Positions 56,068 through 64,000 of a stretch of 64,000 nucleotides of DNA are shown piece by piece. This stretch comes from Dysosmobacter welbionis (GTDB taxonomy: Bacteria; Bacillota; Clostridia; Oscillospirales; Oscillospiraceae): contig NZ_CP034413.3 of assembly GCF_005121165.3 (NCBI RefSeq), positions 1,736,001-1,800,000 on the forward strand, in the 5' to 3' direction. The translations under genes were made by a program, and so were the position numbers. The notes under the pieces are model-generated. The model was not told the DNA's origin. It was given only the letters and a program-made list of their open reading frames with translations, and made no database searches. The stretch's first letter is position 1. Each line of letters begins with the position of its first letter.

Positions 56068-56868
56068 TCACTTGTTCTGGAAGTGCTTCTCCTTGCGCTT
56101 CTCCAGGAAGGCGCCCATGCCCTCCTTCTGGTCCTCGGTGGCAAAGCACATGGCGAACAGCTCGTTCTCCAGGGCGATGCCGTTGTCGATGTCCATCTGC
56201 ATCCCGCGGTCGATGCAGGCCTTGGAATACTTCACAGCGATGGGGGCGTTGGCGGTGAAGGACTTGGCCATCTCCACAGCCTTGTTCAGCAGCTCCTCGG
56301 CGGCATAGACCTCATTCACCAGGCCGATGCGCTTGGCCTCCTCAGCACCGATCTGCTTGCCGGAGAAGATCAACTCCTTGGCCTTGGCCACGCCCACACG
56401 GCGGGGCAGACGCTGGGTGCCGGAGAAGCCGGGGGTGATGCCCAGGCCCACCTCGGGCTGGCCGAACTTGGCGCCGCCCTTGCCCTCAGCGTTGGGGCCG
56501 GCGGCCAGAATGATGTCGCAGGACATGGCCAGCTCACAGCCGCCGCCCAGAGCGAAGCCGTTCACTGCGGCGATGGTGGGGATCTCCAGCTTCTCGATCC
56601 GGCGGAACAGGGCGCTGCCCCGCTGGCCCCACTTGCGGCCGGCGGCCACGTCCATGGTGCTCTGCTCGCCGATGTCGGCGCCGGCCACGAAGGAGCGGCC
56701 CTCGCCGGTGATGATGAAGGCGCCCAGCTCGGCATCCTTCTCCACCTCGCTGATGAGCTGTTCCAGCTCAGAGATCACGGTGGAGTTCAGCGCATTCAGC
56801 GCCTCGGGGCGGTTGATGGTGGCGATCCCGATATTGCCGTTCTTTTCATAGCGAATGGTCTGATACAT
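56068..56868 (-). CDS. crt: Enoyl-CoA hydratase / 3-hydroxybutyryl-CoA dehydratase (crotonase)
   Basis: A 266-residue crotonase. Oxyanion-hole segments AGADIGEQ and NGFALGGGCELAMSCD are present, with the catalytic Glu residues in GGGCELA and PEVGLGITPGFSG. It is first in the operon, 55 bases before the CoA-transferase. It connects crotonyl-CoA with 3-hydroxybutyryl-CoA, so the operon could join both the acetyl-CoA and 4-hydroxybutyrate routes. Transcription probably starts from the sigma-54 promoter at 56942-56956. Confidence 0.93.
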   Translation of the reverse strand: MYQTIRYEKNGNIGIATINRPEALNALNSTVISELEQLISEVEKDAELGAFIITGEGRSFVAGADIGEQSTMDVAAGRKWGQRGSALFRRIEKLEIPTIAAVNGFALGGGCELAMSCDIILAAGPNAEGKGGAKFGQPEVGLGITPGFSGTQRLPRRVGVAKAKELIFSGKQIGAEEAKRIGLVNEVYAAEELLNKAVEMAKSFTANAPIAVKYSKACIDRGMQMDIDNGIALENELFAMCFATEDQKEGMGAFLEKRKEKHFQNK

Positions 56869-56907
56869 ATTGGAATGTCCTCCTTAATCATATTTTGCTC
56901 AGCAAAC

Positions 56908-56930
56908 TGTTGGAGAGTAATCATCCAACA
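56908..56930 (-). promoter_or_regulatory. Inverted repeat near the crt transcription start
   Basis: TGTTGGA (56908-56914) pairs with TCCAACA (56924-56930) around a 9-base loop. It lies 12-34 bases after the -12 element and so falls at the very 5' end of the predicted transcript. It may be a stabilising hairpin or a protein site. Confidence 0.5.
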
Positions 56931-56941
56931 ATTTAGTTATA

Positions 56942-56956
56942 GCAAAAATCATGCCA
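56942..56956 (-). promoter_or_regulatory. Sigma-54 promoter of the butyrate operon
   Basis: On the minus strand TGGCAT-GATTT-TTGC runs from 56956 to 56942, with GG and GC exactly ten bases apart, matching the sigma-54 consensus TGGCAC-N5-TTGCW at all but one key base. It lies 74 bases ahead of crt, in the gap shared with a divergent sigma-54 activator gene. Confidence 0.82.
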
Positions 56957-57068
56957 TTTTTCCAGGTGTAATTCTCTCATTTTCGGTTCGTTTTTTTGTG
57001 TAGGTTGCTAAAATCCAAGTGGTAAATCGCTTGCTTTTCCCGGTGCCGTCAGCCGTTTCCATACGGGA

Positions 57069-57086
57069 TTATTCATTTTTGAATAA
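57069..57086. promoter_or_regulatory. Activator-binding palindrome, copy 1
   Basis: A perfect 7-4-7 inverted repeat with the core TATTCA-TTTT-TGAATA (57070-57085). Its centre is about 122 bases upstream of the crt -24 element, the usual distance for a sigma-54 enhancer. Confidence 0.75.
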
Positions 57087-57157
57087 CAAATTTATCAGTG
57101 TCTTCCAGCATTTTCCGCAGTTTGTTTGTGAAATACAGCAGTCTGTCTGTCGAATTT

Positions 57158-57173
57158 TCGTGAAATTTCACGA
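57158..57173. promoter_or_regulatory. Perfect 16-base palindrome of a different sequence
   Basis: TCGTGAAATTTCACGA reads the same on both strands. It differs from the TATTCA-type sites, so it may serve a second regulator. Confidence 0.5.
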
Positions 57174-57198
57174 GCCAAAAATATTTCCCGCCTCTTCC

Positions 57199-57235
57199 TA
57201 TTCATTTTTGAATATGCTATACTCATTTTTGAATA
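57199..57235. promoter_or_regulatory. Activator-binding palindromes, copies 2 and 3
   Basis: TATTCA-TTTT-TGAATA at 57199-57214 is perfect, and TACTCA-TTTT-TGAATA at 57220-57235 has one mismatch. They are 21 bases apart, two helical turns, so two dimers would sit on one face. A -10-like TATACT (57218-57223) lies between and within them, suggesting that the activator also controls its own gene. The rest of the gap 56869-57275 holds no gene. Confidence 0.75.
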
Positions 57236-57275
57236 GAGCAACCGGCATTCAGTCCGGCACAGGAGGTCTGCGCCT

Positions 57276-58699
57276 ATGGCGATTCCGTCTTTTTCTGCTT
57301 TCCACGACGAGGGGATCAATCTGGAGGGACTTCTGGAGATCCTCAGCCCGGAAAACAACTTGGTCCTGGCGGACGACATGATGGTCTCGGACGGCAACGG
57401 CATCATTCTGCGGGTCAGCGAGACCTATGAGAAAAACTTCGGTTTTGCCCATGACTCCATCGTTGGCAAGTCCGCCTTTGATCTGGAGGCGGACGGCACC
57501 TTCACCCCCTGCATTACGGCGGAGGTCATCCGGCGACGGAAGAAGATCAGCGCCACACAGACCATCAACCACACCCACAAAAACGTGATGACCGTGGGCA
57601 TTCCCCTGTTTGACGCCAACGGGGAGCTGAAATACGCCGTCTGCTTCAACACCGTGTCCATGGAGCAGATCAACTCCATCCAACGGAACTACCGCCGGAT
57701 ACAGGACTCCCTGCAGCACTACTCCCAGGAGATTGCCGAGCTGCGGACCCGGGCCACCTCCACCAATCTGCTGTTCAAAAGCGCCCCCATGCAGCGGCTG
57801 TGGACGCTGATGCAGAACACTGCCAACACCCGGGCCAACATTCTCATCACCGGAGAGACCGGCGTGGGTAAAAGCGCCATCGCCAAGGCCATTCACAAGA
57901 TGAGCAACCGTGCAAACGGGCCCTTTATCGAGGTAAACTGCGCGGTGCTCCATGAAAATCTCATTGAGTCAGAGCTGTTCGGCTATGAGAAGGGCGCCTT
58001 CACCGGGGCCTCCTCCTCCGGCAAGATCGGCAAGATCGAGCTGGCCAACCACGGCACGCTGTTCCTGGATGAGATCGGTGAGCTGCCCGCCCATATCCAG
58101 TCCAAGCTCCTGCAGCTGATTCAGGAGAAGACCATTGAGCGCCTCTCCGGCACCCAGAAGATCGAGCTGGACTTCCGGCTGATCGTTGCCACCAACCGCA
58201 ATCTGGAGGAGGCGGTGCAGCGCGGTCTGTTCCGGTCCGATCTCTTCTACCGGCTGAACGTCATCCGCATCCACATCCCCCCCTGCGGCAGCGGAAGGAG
58301 GACATCGTCCCCATGGCCCACCAGTTCCTGGCCCGCTTCTGCGGGGAGTACAACAAGTCCCTCACCTGCAGCCCCCGCTTTCTGGCTTTTCTGGAGCAGT
58401 ACGATTGGCCCGGCAACGTGCGCCAGCTGGAGAACCTGATGGAGCGGCTGGTAATCACTGCCCAGGACCCCATTCTGGACATTCCTGCCCTGCCGCTGGA
58501 GTACACCGCCGACGCGTCGGCCCCTGCGGAGCTGCTTCCCGGCGGCACGCTGGCAGAGCGGATGGACGCCTACGAGGCCCAAATCATCCGGGATTCCTAC
58601 CAGCGGTGCGGCACCACAGTGGCCGTGGCCCGGGAGCTGGGCATCTCCCAGGCCACAGCAGCCCGCAAGATTGCCAAATACGTGACCGCCCGGGCGTGA
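57276..58699 (+). CDS. PAS/AAA+/Fis sigma-54-dependent activator, frame broken at 58277-58283
   Basis: A bacterial enhancer-binding protein. The PAS-like sensory domain is at about 25-130 (DDMMVSDGNGIILRVSETYE). The AAA+ domain follows with Walker A GETGVGKSAI, the sigma-54-contacting loop GAFTGA and Walker B GTLFLDEIGELP. A Fis-type helix-turn-helix ends the protein (TVAVARELGISQATAARKIA). The frame breaks at a C7 run (58277-58283); one added C joins RIHIPP to LRQRKEDIVPMAHQF, giving 474 residues. It is divergent from crt and lies directly before rpoN. Likely role: activate the crt operon in response to a small ligand of the PAS domain. Confidence 0.92.
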
Positions 58700-58715
58700 G
58701 AGGAGGTTCCGGTCC

Positions 58716-60047
58716 ATGAGTTTGATCCATCTCAGCACAGAGCTTCGGCAGGAGCTGAAGCTCACCCCCCAGCTCCTGCAGTCCATGGAGCTTCTGCAGA
58801 TGAACTCCCAGGAGCTGCTGGACTATCTGAACCAGGTCAGCGAAGAAAACCCTCTGGTGGAGCAGACTGATCTGTCCTCCCTCCACAAAGCCTATGAGGC
58901 CCTGCGGCAGAAGGTCCACTGGATCAATGGCGGCCTGCCGGAGGACGGCCACGGCGCCATGCCGGACCGGGGCGCCGCGGACCGGGAGACGGAGAGCCTC
59001 TCCGCCTTCCTTTGCGACCAGCTGGAGCGCCGGCGCCTGCCCAAGCCCCTGCTGGCCCTGACCCGGTATCTGGCAGAGCTGGTGGACGAGGAGGGCCGCC
59101 TCAGCCAGGAGGACCTGGACGGCGTGGCAGATCTGAAGATCCCCCAGGCCCTGACCCAGCAAGCGCTGGAGACCCTCCAGAGCCTGGACCCCGCCGGCGT
59201 GGGCGCCCGGTCCCTGTCGGAGTGCCTGCTGCTGCAACTGGCCCGGCAGGATGCTCCCTCCCCCCTGGATATGGAGATCGTCCGCCGCTTCCTGCCGGAC
59301 TTGGGCAAGAAGCATTACAGCCTCATTGCCCGGGAACTCCATACCACGCCAGAGGAGGTCCGGGCGGCGGAAAAGCGGATCTCTGCCCTGGATCCCTGCC
59401 CCGGCCGCTCCTTCCAGCCGGCGGAGCCCACACTCTATGTCCGGCCGGATCTGTTCATCGCGGAACTGGACGGAAAGCTCCAGGTGATCCTGAACGATTA
59501 CTACCTTCCCCGGGTGTCCATCAGCCAGTACTATGTGCGGCTTCTGAAGGAATCCGACGAGCCGGAGACCCGGGCCTATCTCCAGCAAAAGATGCAGCAG
59601 GCCAAGTGGCTGCTGAACAGCCTGGAGCGCCGGGGCAGCACCCTCCGCCAGTGCGCGGAGGCGATCCTGGAGACCCAGCGGGCCTTTTTTGCCGGCCAGA
59701 CCACAGAGCTGGTCCCCATGACCATGGTGACACTGGCGGAGCGACTCCACCTCCATCCCTCCACCGTCTCCCGGGCCACTCGGGAGAAATACCTCCAGTG
59801 CCGGCAGGGGACGTACCCCCTCCGCTATTTCTTCAGCCGCGCTCTGGGGGAGCAGGGTCCCTCCCAGCAGACGGTGAAGCTGCGGCTGCTGGAGCTGATC
59901 CGGCAGGAAGACCACAGCCGCCCGCTCAGTGACCAGAAGCTGGCGGAGCTGCTGGCGGAGCAGGGCATCCGCATCGCCCGCCGCACGGTGGCCAAGTATC
60001 GGACGGAGCTCCGCCTGGGCTCCGCCGCCGCCCGAAAACGGGACTGA
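58716..60047 (+). CDS. rpoN: RNA polymerase sigma-54 factor
   Basis: A 443-residue RpoN. Region I is the Gln/Leu-rich start (LKLTPQLLQSMELLQMNSQE). The core-binding domain follows, then the helix-turn-helix (LAERLHLHPSTVSRATREKY) and the RpoN box ARRTVAKYR near the C-terminus. It starts 16 bases after the activator gene, so activator and sigma factor are probably made from one message, an unusual linkage. A strong terminator follows. Confidence 0.96.
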   Translation: MSLIHLSTELRQELKLTPQLLQSMELLQMNSQELLDYLNQVSEENPLVEQTDLSSLHKAYEALRQKVHWINGGLPEDGHGAMPDRGAADRETESLSAFLCDQLERRRLPKPLLALTRYLAELVDEEGRLSQEDLDGVADLKIPQALTQQALETLQSLDPAGVGARSLSECLLLQLARQDAPSPLDMEIVRRFLPDLGKKHYSLIARELHTTPEEVRAAEKRISALDPCPGRSFQPAEPTLYVRPDLFIAELDGKLQVILNDYYLPRVSISQYYVRLLKESDEPETRAYLQQKMQQAKWLLNSLERRGSTLRQCAEAILETQRAFFAGQTTELVPMTMVTLAERLHLHPSTVSRATREKYLQCRQGTYPLRYFFSRALGEQGPSQQTVKLRLLELIRQEDHSRPLSDQKLAELLAEQGIRIARRTVAKYRTELRLGSAAARKRD

Positions 60048-60082
60048 GGGCCTACTGGCCCGCAGAGGCCCGCAGGATAGAA

Positions 60083-60126
60083 ACGGAAGCCCCGGACGGA
60101 GTTTCGTCCGGGGCTTCCGTGTTTTT
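60083..60126. terminator. Terminator between rpoN and the convergent ribokinase gene
   Basis: A 16-bp perfect stem (60083-60098 with 60105-60120) followed by GTTTTT. Confidence 0.88.
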
Positions 60127-60131
60127 CCGAT

Positions 60132-61013
60132 TTACAGGATCCGAAGGACCTCTTCATATCCCGGCACCGCATCCGCCGCGCCGGGCCGGGACACAGCCAG
60201 GGCGCTGGCCGCCGCGGCCAGGGACAGTGCCTCTTCCAGTGTGCCGCCCTCCAGCGCCCGGCGCAGGAAGTAGCCGGTGAAGGTGTCTCCCGCCGCAGTG
60301 GTGTCCACCACCGCCGTTTTCCGGGCTGGGCCCCAGGCCCGCCAGCCCCCTCGCGCTGCAGCAGCGCCCTGTTCTCCCAAGGTCAGCACCACAGTGGTCT
60401 CCGGGTACCGCGCCGCCAGCGTGTCCAGAATCGCCTCCGGCGCCTCCGTTCCCGCCAGAAAGGCGCCCTCCACCTCGTTCACCAACAGCCAGGACAGCGC
60501 CTCCAGCGGCAGGCCCACCAGCTTCTCATTGGCGGGAGCCGCATTCATGGCCGTCCGCATCCCCCGGCGGGCCGCCTGGTGGATGATTTCCTCCACGCAG
60601 CTGGTCTCATTCTGCAGCAGCACCGTGTCCCCGGCTGAGAACTGATCCAGCACCGCCGTCACAAAGTCCGGGGTCAGGCGGCCGTTGGCCCCGTCGTGGA
60701 GCAGGATGCTGTTCTGGCCGGTGCTGTCCACTTGGATGATGGCGTGGCCGGTACTGCCTGCGGACTCCTCCACAAACCGGGTGTGGACGCCTGCCCGGTC
60801 CAGCGTCTCCTTCAGAAAATGCCCCTCCGGCCCGATGAGGCCCGCGTGCCAGGTCTCCACCCCGGCCCGAGCCAGAGCCACGGACTGGTTCAGCCCCTTG
60901 CCGCCGCACTGGATCTGCAGGGACTGGGCGCTCATGGTCTCTCCGGGCTGGACGAAGTGGTCCACCCGGTAGACGTAGTCGATATTCAGGGACCCGAAGT
61001 TGACAACGCGCAT
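60132..61013 (-). CDS. rbsK: Ribokinase-family sugar kinase
   Basis: A 293-residue PfkB-family kinase. CGGKGLNQSVALARAG is the substrate-binding signature, and DTTAAGDTFTGYF contains the anion hole and catalytic Asp. ATG at 61013 follows GGAGGAGAAGG. The nucleoside hydrolase gene lies 14 bases upstream on the same strand: hydrolase frees ribose, kinase phosphorylates it. Other PfkB substrates cannot be excluded. Confidence 0.9.
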   Translation of the reverse strand: MRVVNFGSLNIDYVYRVDHFVQPGETMSAQSLQIQCGGKGLNQSVALARAGVETWHAGLIGPEGHFLKETLDRAGVHTRFVEESAGSTGHAIIQVDSTGQNSILLHDGANGRLTPDFVTAVLDQFSAGDTVLLQNETSCVEEIIHQAARRGMRTAMNAAPANEKLVGLPLEALSWLLVNEVEGAFLAGTEAPEAILDTLAARYPETTVVLTLGEQGAAAARGGWRAWGPARKTAVVDTTAAGDTFTGYFLRRALEGGTLEEALSLAAAASALAVSRPGAADAVPGYEEVLRIL

Positions 61014-61027
61014 ATCCTTCTCCTCCC

Positions 61028-61978
61028 TCATGCCATAAAGGTGGTGAGCAGCTCTTCCAGGGCGCGGCGGCTGTCCACATCCACGCAGATGGAGACGCCG
61101 GGAGCCTCGATGGGATGCTCCCGCAGATCCGCCACCACCATGCCCCGGCAGAAGCTGCCGCCGCACTCCACCCGGGCGGGGATGGTCCGCACCGTCACCA
61201 CACTGGGATCCACCGCCGCCAGCATGGCCAGCGGGTCGTGGACCGGGCAGTGGTCCAGACAGTTGTTTTGCAGTCGGTTGAACCGGAAGTAGAAGGGCAG
61301 TGCCTGCTTCAGATAGTCCACAATGGGCCGGTTCTCCGGCGCGGCGTACTTGTCCAGGATCGCCACATGGTCCGTGGTCAGCCGCACCTTCTGGGTCACA
61401 TCCAGCCCCACCATAGTCAGGTCAAAGCCCGCCTGGAACACCCGGTCCGCCGCCTCCGGGTCCCCTGCGATGTTGGCCTCCGCTACCGGGGACACGTTTC
61501 CCGGCGCGTGGAACGTGCCGCCCATGAACACCACCCGTTTCAACAGCCGGGGCAGATCCGGCTCTATCTCCAGAGCCTTTGCCAGATTCGTCATTCGGGC
61601 CAGCGTCACCAAGGTCAGCTCGCCGGGGTGCTCCCGGGCCATTCGGGCGATGAACGCCCAGGCCGGTTCCTCCAGCGGCTGCTGGGGCGAAGGCGGCAGC
61701 TCCACCCCGCCGATGCCGTTGGGCCCGTGGATGTGGGGATCCGGCCCCTTCCAGTTCCCCGCCAGCGGCTCCGTGGCTCCAACCGCCACCGGCACCTCAT
61801 AAGGCACACCGGCCAGTCGGATCAGCCGCAGACTGTTTTCCGCCGCCTGCCGGGCTGTGGTGTTGCCGAAGCCGGTGGTGACGCCCATCACCCGGACGTC
61901 CGGCCGCTTCAGGGCAAACAGAATGGCGATGGAATCATCAATGCCGGTGTCGGCGTCGATCAGGATCTGCTTCAGCAT
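61028..61978 (-). CDS. Nucleoside hydrolase (inosine/uridine-preferring family)
   Basis: Cleaves ribonucleosides to base and ribose. The calcium site DADTGIDDSIAI is at the N-terminus; VFMGGTFHAPGNVSP and HCPVHDPLAML complete the active site. ATG at 61978 follows GGAGGAAGG; 316 residues. It precedes ribokinase, and a sugar ABC permease lies 2.3 kb upstream on the same strand, so this is a ribose/nucleoside salvage locus. Confidence 0.92.
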   Translation of the reverse strand: MLKQILIDADTGIDDSIAILFALKRPDVRVMGVTTGFGNTTARQAAENSLRLIRLAGVPYEVPVAVGATEPLAGNWKGPDPHIHGPNGIGGVELPPSPQQPLEEPAWAFIARMAREHPGELTLVTLARMTNLAKALEIEPDLPRLLKRVVFMGGTFHAPGNVSPVAEANIAGDPEAADRVFQAGFDLTMVGLDVTQKVRLTTDHVAILDKYAAPENRPIVDYLKQALPFYFRFNRLQNNCLDHCPVHDPLAMLAAVDPSVVTVRTIPARVECGGSFCRGMVVADLREHPIEAPGVSICVDVDSRRALEELLTTFMA

Positions 61979-61994
61979 ATTCCTTCCTCCCTGT

Positions 61995-63152
61995 TTATGT
62001 AGTCTCTCCGCCGTCTTTGGCGGCGGCAATCCGGACCCCCAGACCGTTGACCTCCACACTCTCGTCCGCCGGGACCAGCAGGTAGCGCCGTCCGTCGATG
62101 ATCCGGGCCTCCACCAGATAGCTCCGCTCCGGGTCCACCTGGATAGTGGCGTCGGCGGTCTTGACCGCGAAGTGCTTGGCGTCGATCAGGTTGGCCGGGG
62201 TCAGCGCCCCCTCGCCAAAGGACTGGCCGCAGGCGGTTTGGAACGCCTCCACCCGCTCCTCCGGCACGCCGCAGTTCCGCAGCACGCCGCTCACCTCGCC
62301 TGCGGTGACAGCCAGCGGCTCCGGGTCCCGGCTCTCCTTGTGTTCCTGGATCCGCTGGCGCAGGTAGTCGTGGACAGACTGCACCACCTCCATGCTGCAC
62401 GCCCCCTCCAGAGTGCCGCACAGGGCGGACTGAAAGGTCTCCCGCTGCTCGGCGGCGGACATGGGCGGCTCTGTGCGGAACACTGCGTCAATGAACTCCT
62501 GATGGAGCTCGTCCGGCTTCCGGCTGTAAAACAGGGCGTTGTAAAGGTTGGCCGTCCGGTCATCAAAGGCCGGGAACAAAAAGCCAAGCTCCGGCTGGCC
62601 CACGATCTGCTTCTCCATAGAGATGTGGAACTCGTTCTCCCCATGGAAGTATCCCAGCTCCGGCGTCCCATCCTTCACCGGGCAGACGCAGCAGACGAAG
62701 TAGCGGAACACCTCTTCGCAGGCATCCCGGTCCACCTCGCCGTCCTTGCCCCGGTGGGGCACATCATAGGCGTCGGCCCCCAGCAGGATCAGATAGTTGT
62801 TCTCCCCCATGTCCAGGGAGCCGGTGACCTGCTGGTAAAAGGCATCCCGGGCCTCCGCGTCCTTCAGCTCGGACGTCCGCAGGGCGGAGAGCAGGCGGTG
62901 CTCCTCGCTGTCCGCCACCTGCTGGGTGGAAAACACGATGTCAATCAGGTTCCGGCCCAGGGTGCCGGACAGGGCCTTTTTCAGCAGGCCCAGGTATTTT
63001 TCCGCCTCCTCCTGGGGCATGAGGCCTAGGGACTGGTCGATATAGGCGATGATCTCGCGGCTGCTGTTCACATAGCAGCCGTAAACACGGCTGATGGCGC
63101 TCTTCTCCGGCCGGAACCGGCGGCGCAGCTCACCCAGCTCTCTTTGGTTCAT
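61995..63152 (-). CDS. DUF4317 family protein
   Basis: A 385-residue soluble protein beginning NQRELGELRRRFRPEKSAIS with SRVYGCYVNSSREIIAYID, characteristic of DUF4317 proteins common in Clostridia. No catalytic motif is evident. ATG at 63152 is favoured over GTG at 63161 because GAGGTG then has suitable spacing. It is 17 bases ahead of the nucleoside hydrolase gene, but a role in nucleoside use is not established. Confidence 0.8.
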   Translation of the reverse strand: MNQRELGELRRRFRPEKSAISRVYGCYVNSSREIIAYIDQSLGLMPQEEAEKYLGLLKKALSGTLGRNLIDIVFSTQQVADSEEHRLLSALRTSELKDAEARDAFYQQVTGSLDMGENNYLILLGADAYDVPHRGKDGEVDRDACEEVFRYFVCCVCPVKDGTPELGYFHGENEFHISMEKQIVGQPELGFLFPAFDDRTANLYNALFYSRKPDELHQEFIDAVFRTEPPMSAAEQRETFQSALCGTLEGACSMEVVQSVHDYLRQRIQEHKESRDPEPLAVTAGEVSGVLRNCGVPEERVEAFQTACGQSFGEGALTPANLIDAKHFAVKTADATIQVDPERSYLVEARIIDGRRYLLVPADESVEVNGLGVRIAAAKDGGETT

Positions 63153-63261
63153 GGGGGACACCTCGCTCGTTCAAATTGATCCCAGCGGGACCGCAGTCCT
63201 GCCGGGTCTCTATCTTAGCACATCTCCGCCGTCTTGTCACGCCGAAAGGGGCGGACAGGAA

Positions 63262-63291
63262 AAACGGCGGGAACCGCAGTCCCCGCCGTTT
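63262..63291 (-). terminator. Terminator after the sugar ABC permease gene
   Basis: AAACGGCGGG (63262-63271) pairs with CCCGCCGTTT (63282-63291). On the minus strand it is followed by TTCCTG. Confidence 0.7.
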
Positions 63292-63323
63292 CACGTTTCA
63301 AATGCGCTCCAAAGGATGTCCGC

Positions 63324-64000
63324 TTACTGGGCAGCCATCTTCCGGGCCCTGGCCTCAGCCTTGTTCCGGAACACGTCGATGGTGACCGCCAGAATGATGA
63401 CGGCGCCGATGACGATGTACTGAATGTCGTTGGAGGCGCCCATCAGGTTCAGGCCGTTGCGGATGACCGCCATCAGCAGGGCGCCGATCAGGGTGCCCCA
63501 GATGGTGCCCTTGCCGCCGGTGAAGGAGGCGCCACCGATGATGCAGGCCGCGATGGCATCAGTATCATAGGTGGAGCCGGCATTGCCGTTGGCAGAAGCC
63601 AGACGACCCACGGACACCACGCCCGCCATGCCGGCCATGAAGCCGGACAGGGAGTAGACGAAGGTCAGCACGTTCTTGGAGGGGATACCGGAGAGGCGCG
63701 CCGCCTCGGGGTTGCCGCCCACGCAGTAGATCTGGCGGCCCAGGGCGGACCGGGTCAGGAACACGTGGAAGATGCCGAACACGATCAGCACCAGGATGAA
63801 GCTGAAGGGGATGCCGGGGAAGGTCTCGGTCTTGAAAAGGGAGCCGCCGCCGATCCACATCAGGTTGTCCACGCCGGTGTTGGTAAAGGCAATGGATTTC
63901 GACCCTGTAATCACCAGGGCCAGGCCCCACAGCACGTTCTTCATGCCCAAGGTGGACACGAAGGGATGGGGCAGGTCCAAACGGGTCAGCAGAATGCCGT
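63324..64000 (-). CDS. Sugar ABC transporter permease (RbsC family), 5' end beyond the window
   Basis: The C-terminal two-thirds of a ribose/xylose/galactose-type permease. The frame remains open to the window edge (reading GILLTRLDLPHPFVSTLG). Several membrane helices and the family loop YCVGGNPEAARLSGIPSKNV are visible, as is ASFTGGKGTIWGTLIGALLM. The ATPase and binding protein should lie to the right of the window. Together with ribokinase and nucleoside hydrolase it suggests ribose or nucleoside uptake. Confidence 0.9.
   Translation of the reverse strand, partial: GILLTRLDLPHPFVSTLGMKNVLWGLALVITGSKSIAFTNTGVDNLMWIGGGSLFKTETFPGIPFSFILVLIVFGIFHVFLTRSALGRQIYCVGGNPEAARLSGIPSKNVLTFVYSLSGFMAGMAGVVSVGRLASANGNAGSTYDTDAIAACIIGGASFTGGKGTIWGTLIGALLMAVIRNGLNLMGASNDIQYIVIGAVIILAVTIDVFRNKAEARARKMAAQ

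Overview
The window comes from a GC-rich anaerobic Firmicute of the Oscillospiraceae (Flavonifractor, Pseudoflavonifractor or Intestinimonas relatives). The grounds are SpoIIE, the rimP-nusA-ylxR-ylxQ-infB-rbfA-nrnA-truB-ribF order, strong AGGAGG ribosome-binding sites with many GTG/TTG starts, a queT gene with a riboswitch-like leader, and a complete crotonyl-CoA to butyryl-CoA gene set with 4-hydroxybutyryl-CoA dehydratase. The genus is inference. I saw no rRNA, tRNA, CRISPR array, insertion sequence or prophage.

Layout. 0-7.7 kb: a GDPD enzyme and a membrane protein, a sigma/anti-sigma pair (the anti-sigma carries three PepSY repeats), an acetyltransferase, a more AT-rich patch (5.2-6.7 kb) with a sigma-like gene and an unknown gene, then mscS. 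7.8-15.2 kb: a large degenerate P-type ATPase homologue, rlmB, ftsH, a GNAT enzyme and a membrane-anchored XRE protein. 15.3-21 kb: a candidate small RNA, then small membrane proteins including a tandem DUF2975 pair with its Cro-like regulator, and a DUF4173-like/lipoprotein operon. 21-24.6 kb: a zinc-ribbon protein, a nucleotidyltransferase and a Fur-family/ZnuCB-like metal uptake operon with a clear operator. 24.6-33.8 kb: the translation/RNA operon from rimP to ribF. 33.8-39 kb: spoIIE, dusB and a second sigma/anti-sigma pair. 39-49.2 kb: queT with leader, rubredoxin, a pyruvyltransferase/F420-dehydrogenase-like fusion, comEB, xdhC, a sodium symporter, a third sigma/anti-sigma group, trmO and fabZ. 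49.4-60 kb: the butyrate cluster and its sigma-54 control. 60-64 kb: ribokinase, nucleoside hydrolase, a DUF4317 protein and a truncated sugar ABC permease.

The most coherent system is at 49.4-60.1 kb. The genes crt, CoA-transferase, abfD, bcd, etfB and etfA run leftwards. Upstream of crt is a perfect GG-N10-GC sigma-54 promoter. Three copies of a TATTCA-N4-TGAATA palindrome lie between it and a divergent PAS/AAA+/Fis activator that has the GAFTGA loop, and the next gene is rpoN itself. This looks like a self-contained sigma-54 switch for entry of 4-hydroxybutyrate or crotonyl-CoA into butyrate formation.

A caution for all users: eleven otherwise normal genes need exactly one extra base, and in every case it fits in a G or C run. 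This looks like systematic homopolymer under-calling rather than biology. For those genes I give the coordinates of the repaired reading frame and the position of the run.
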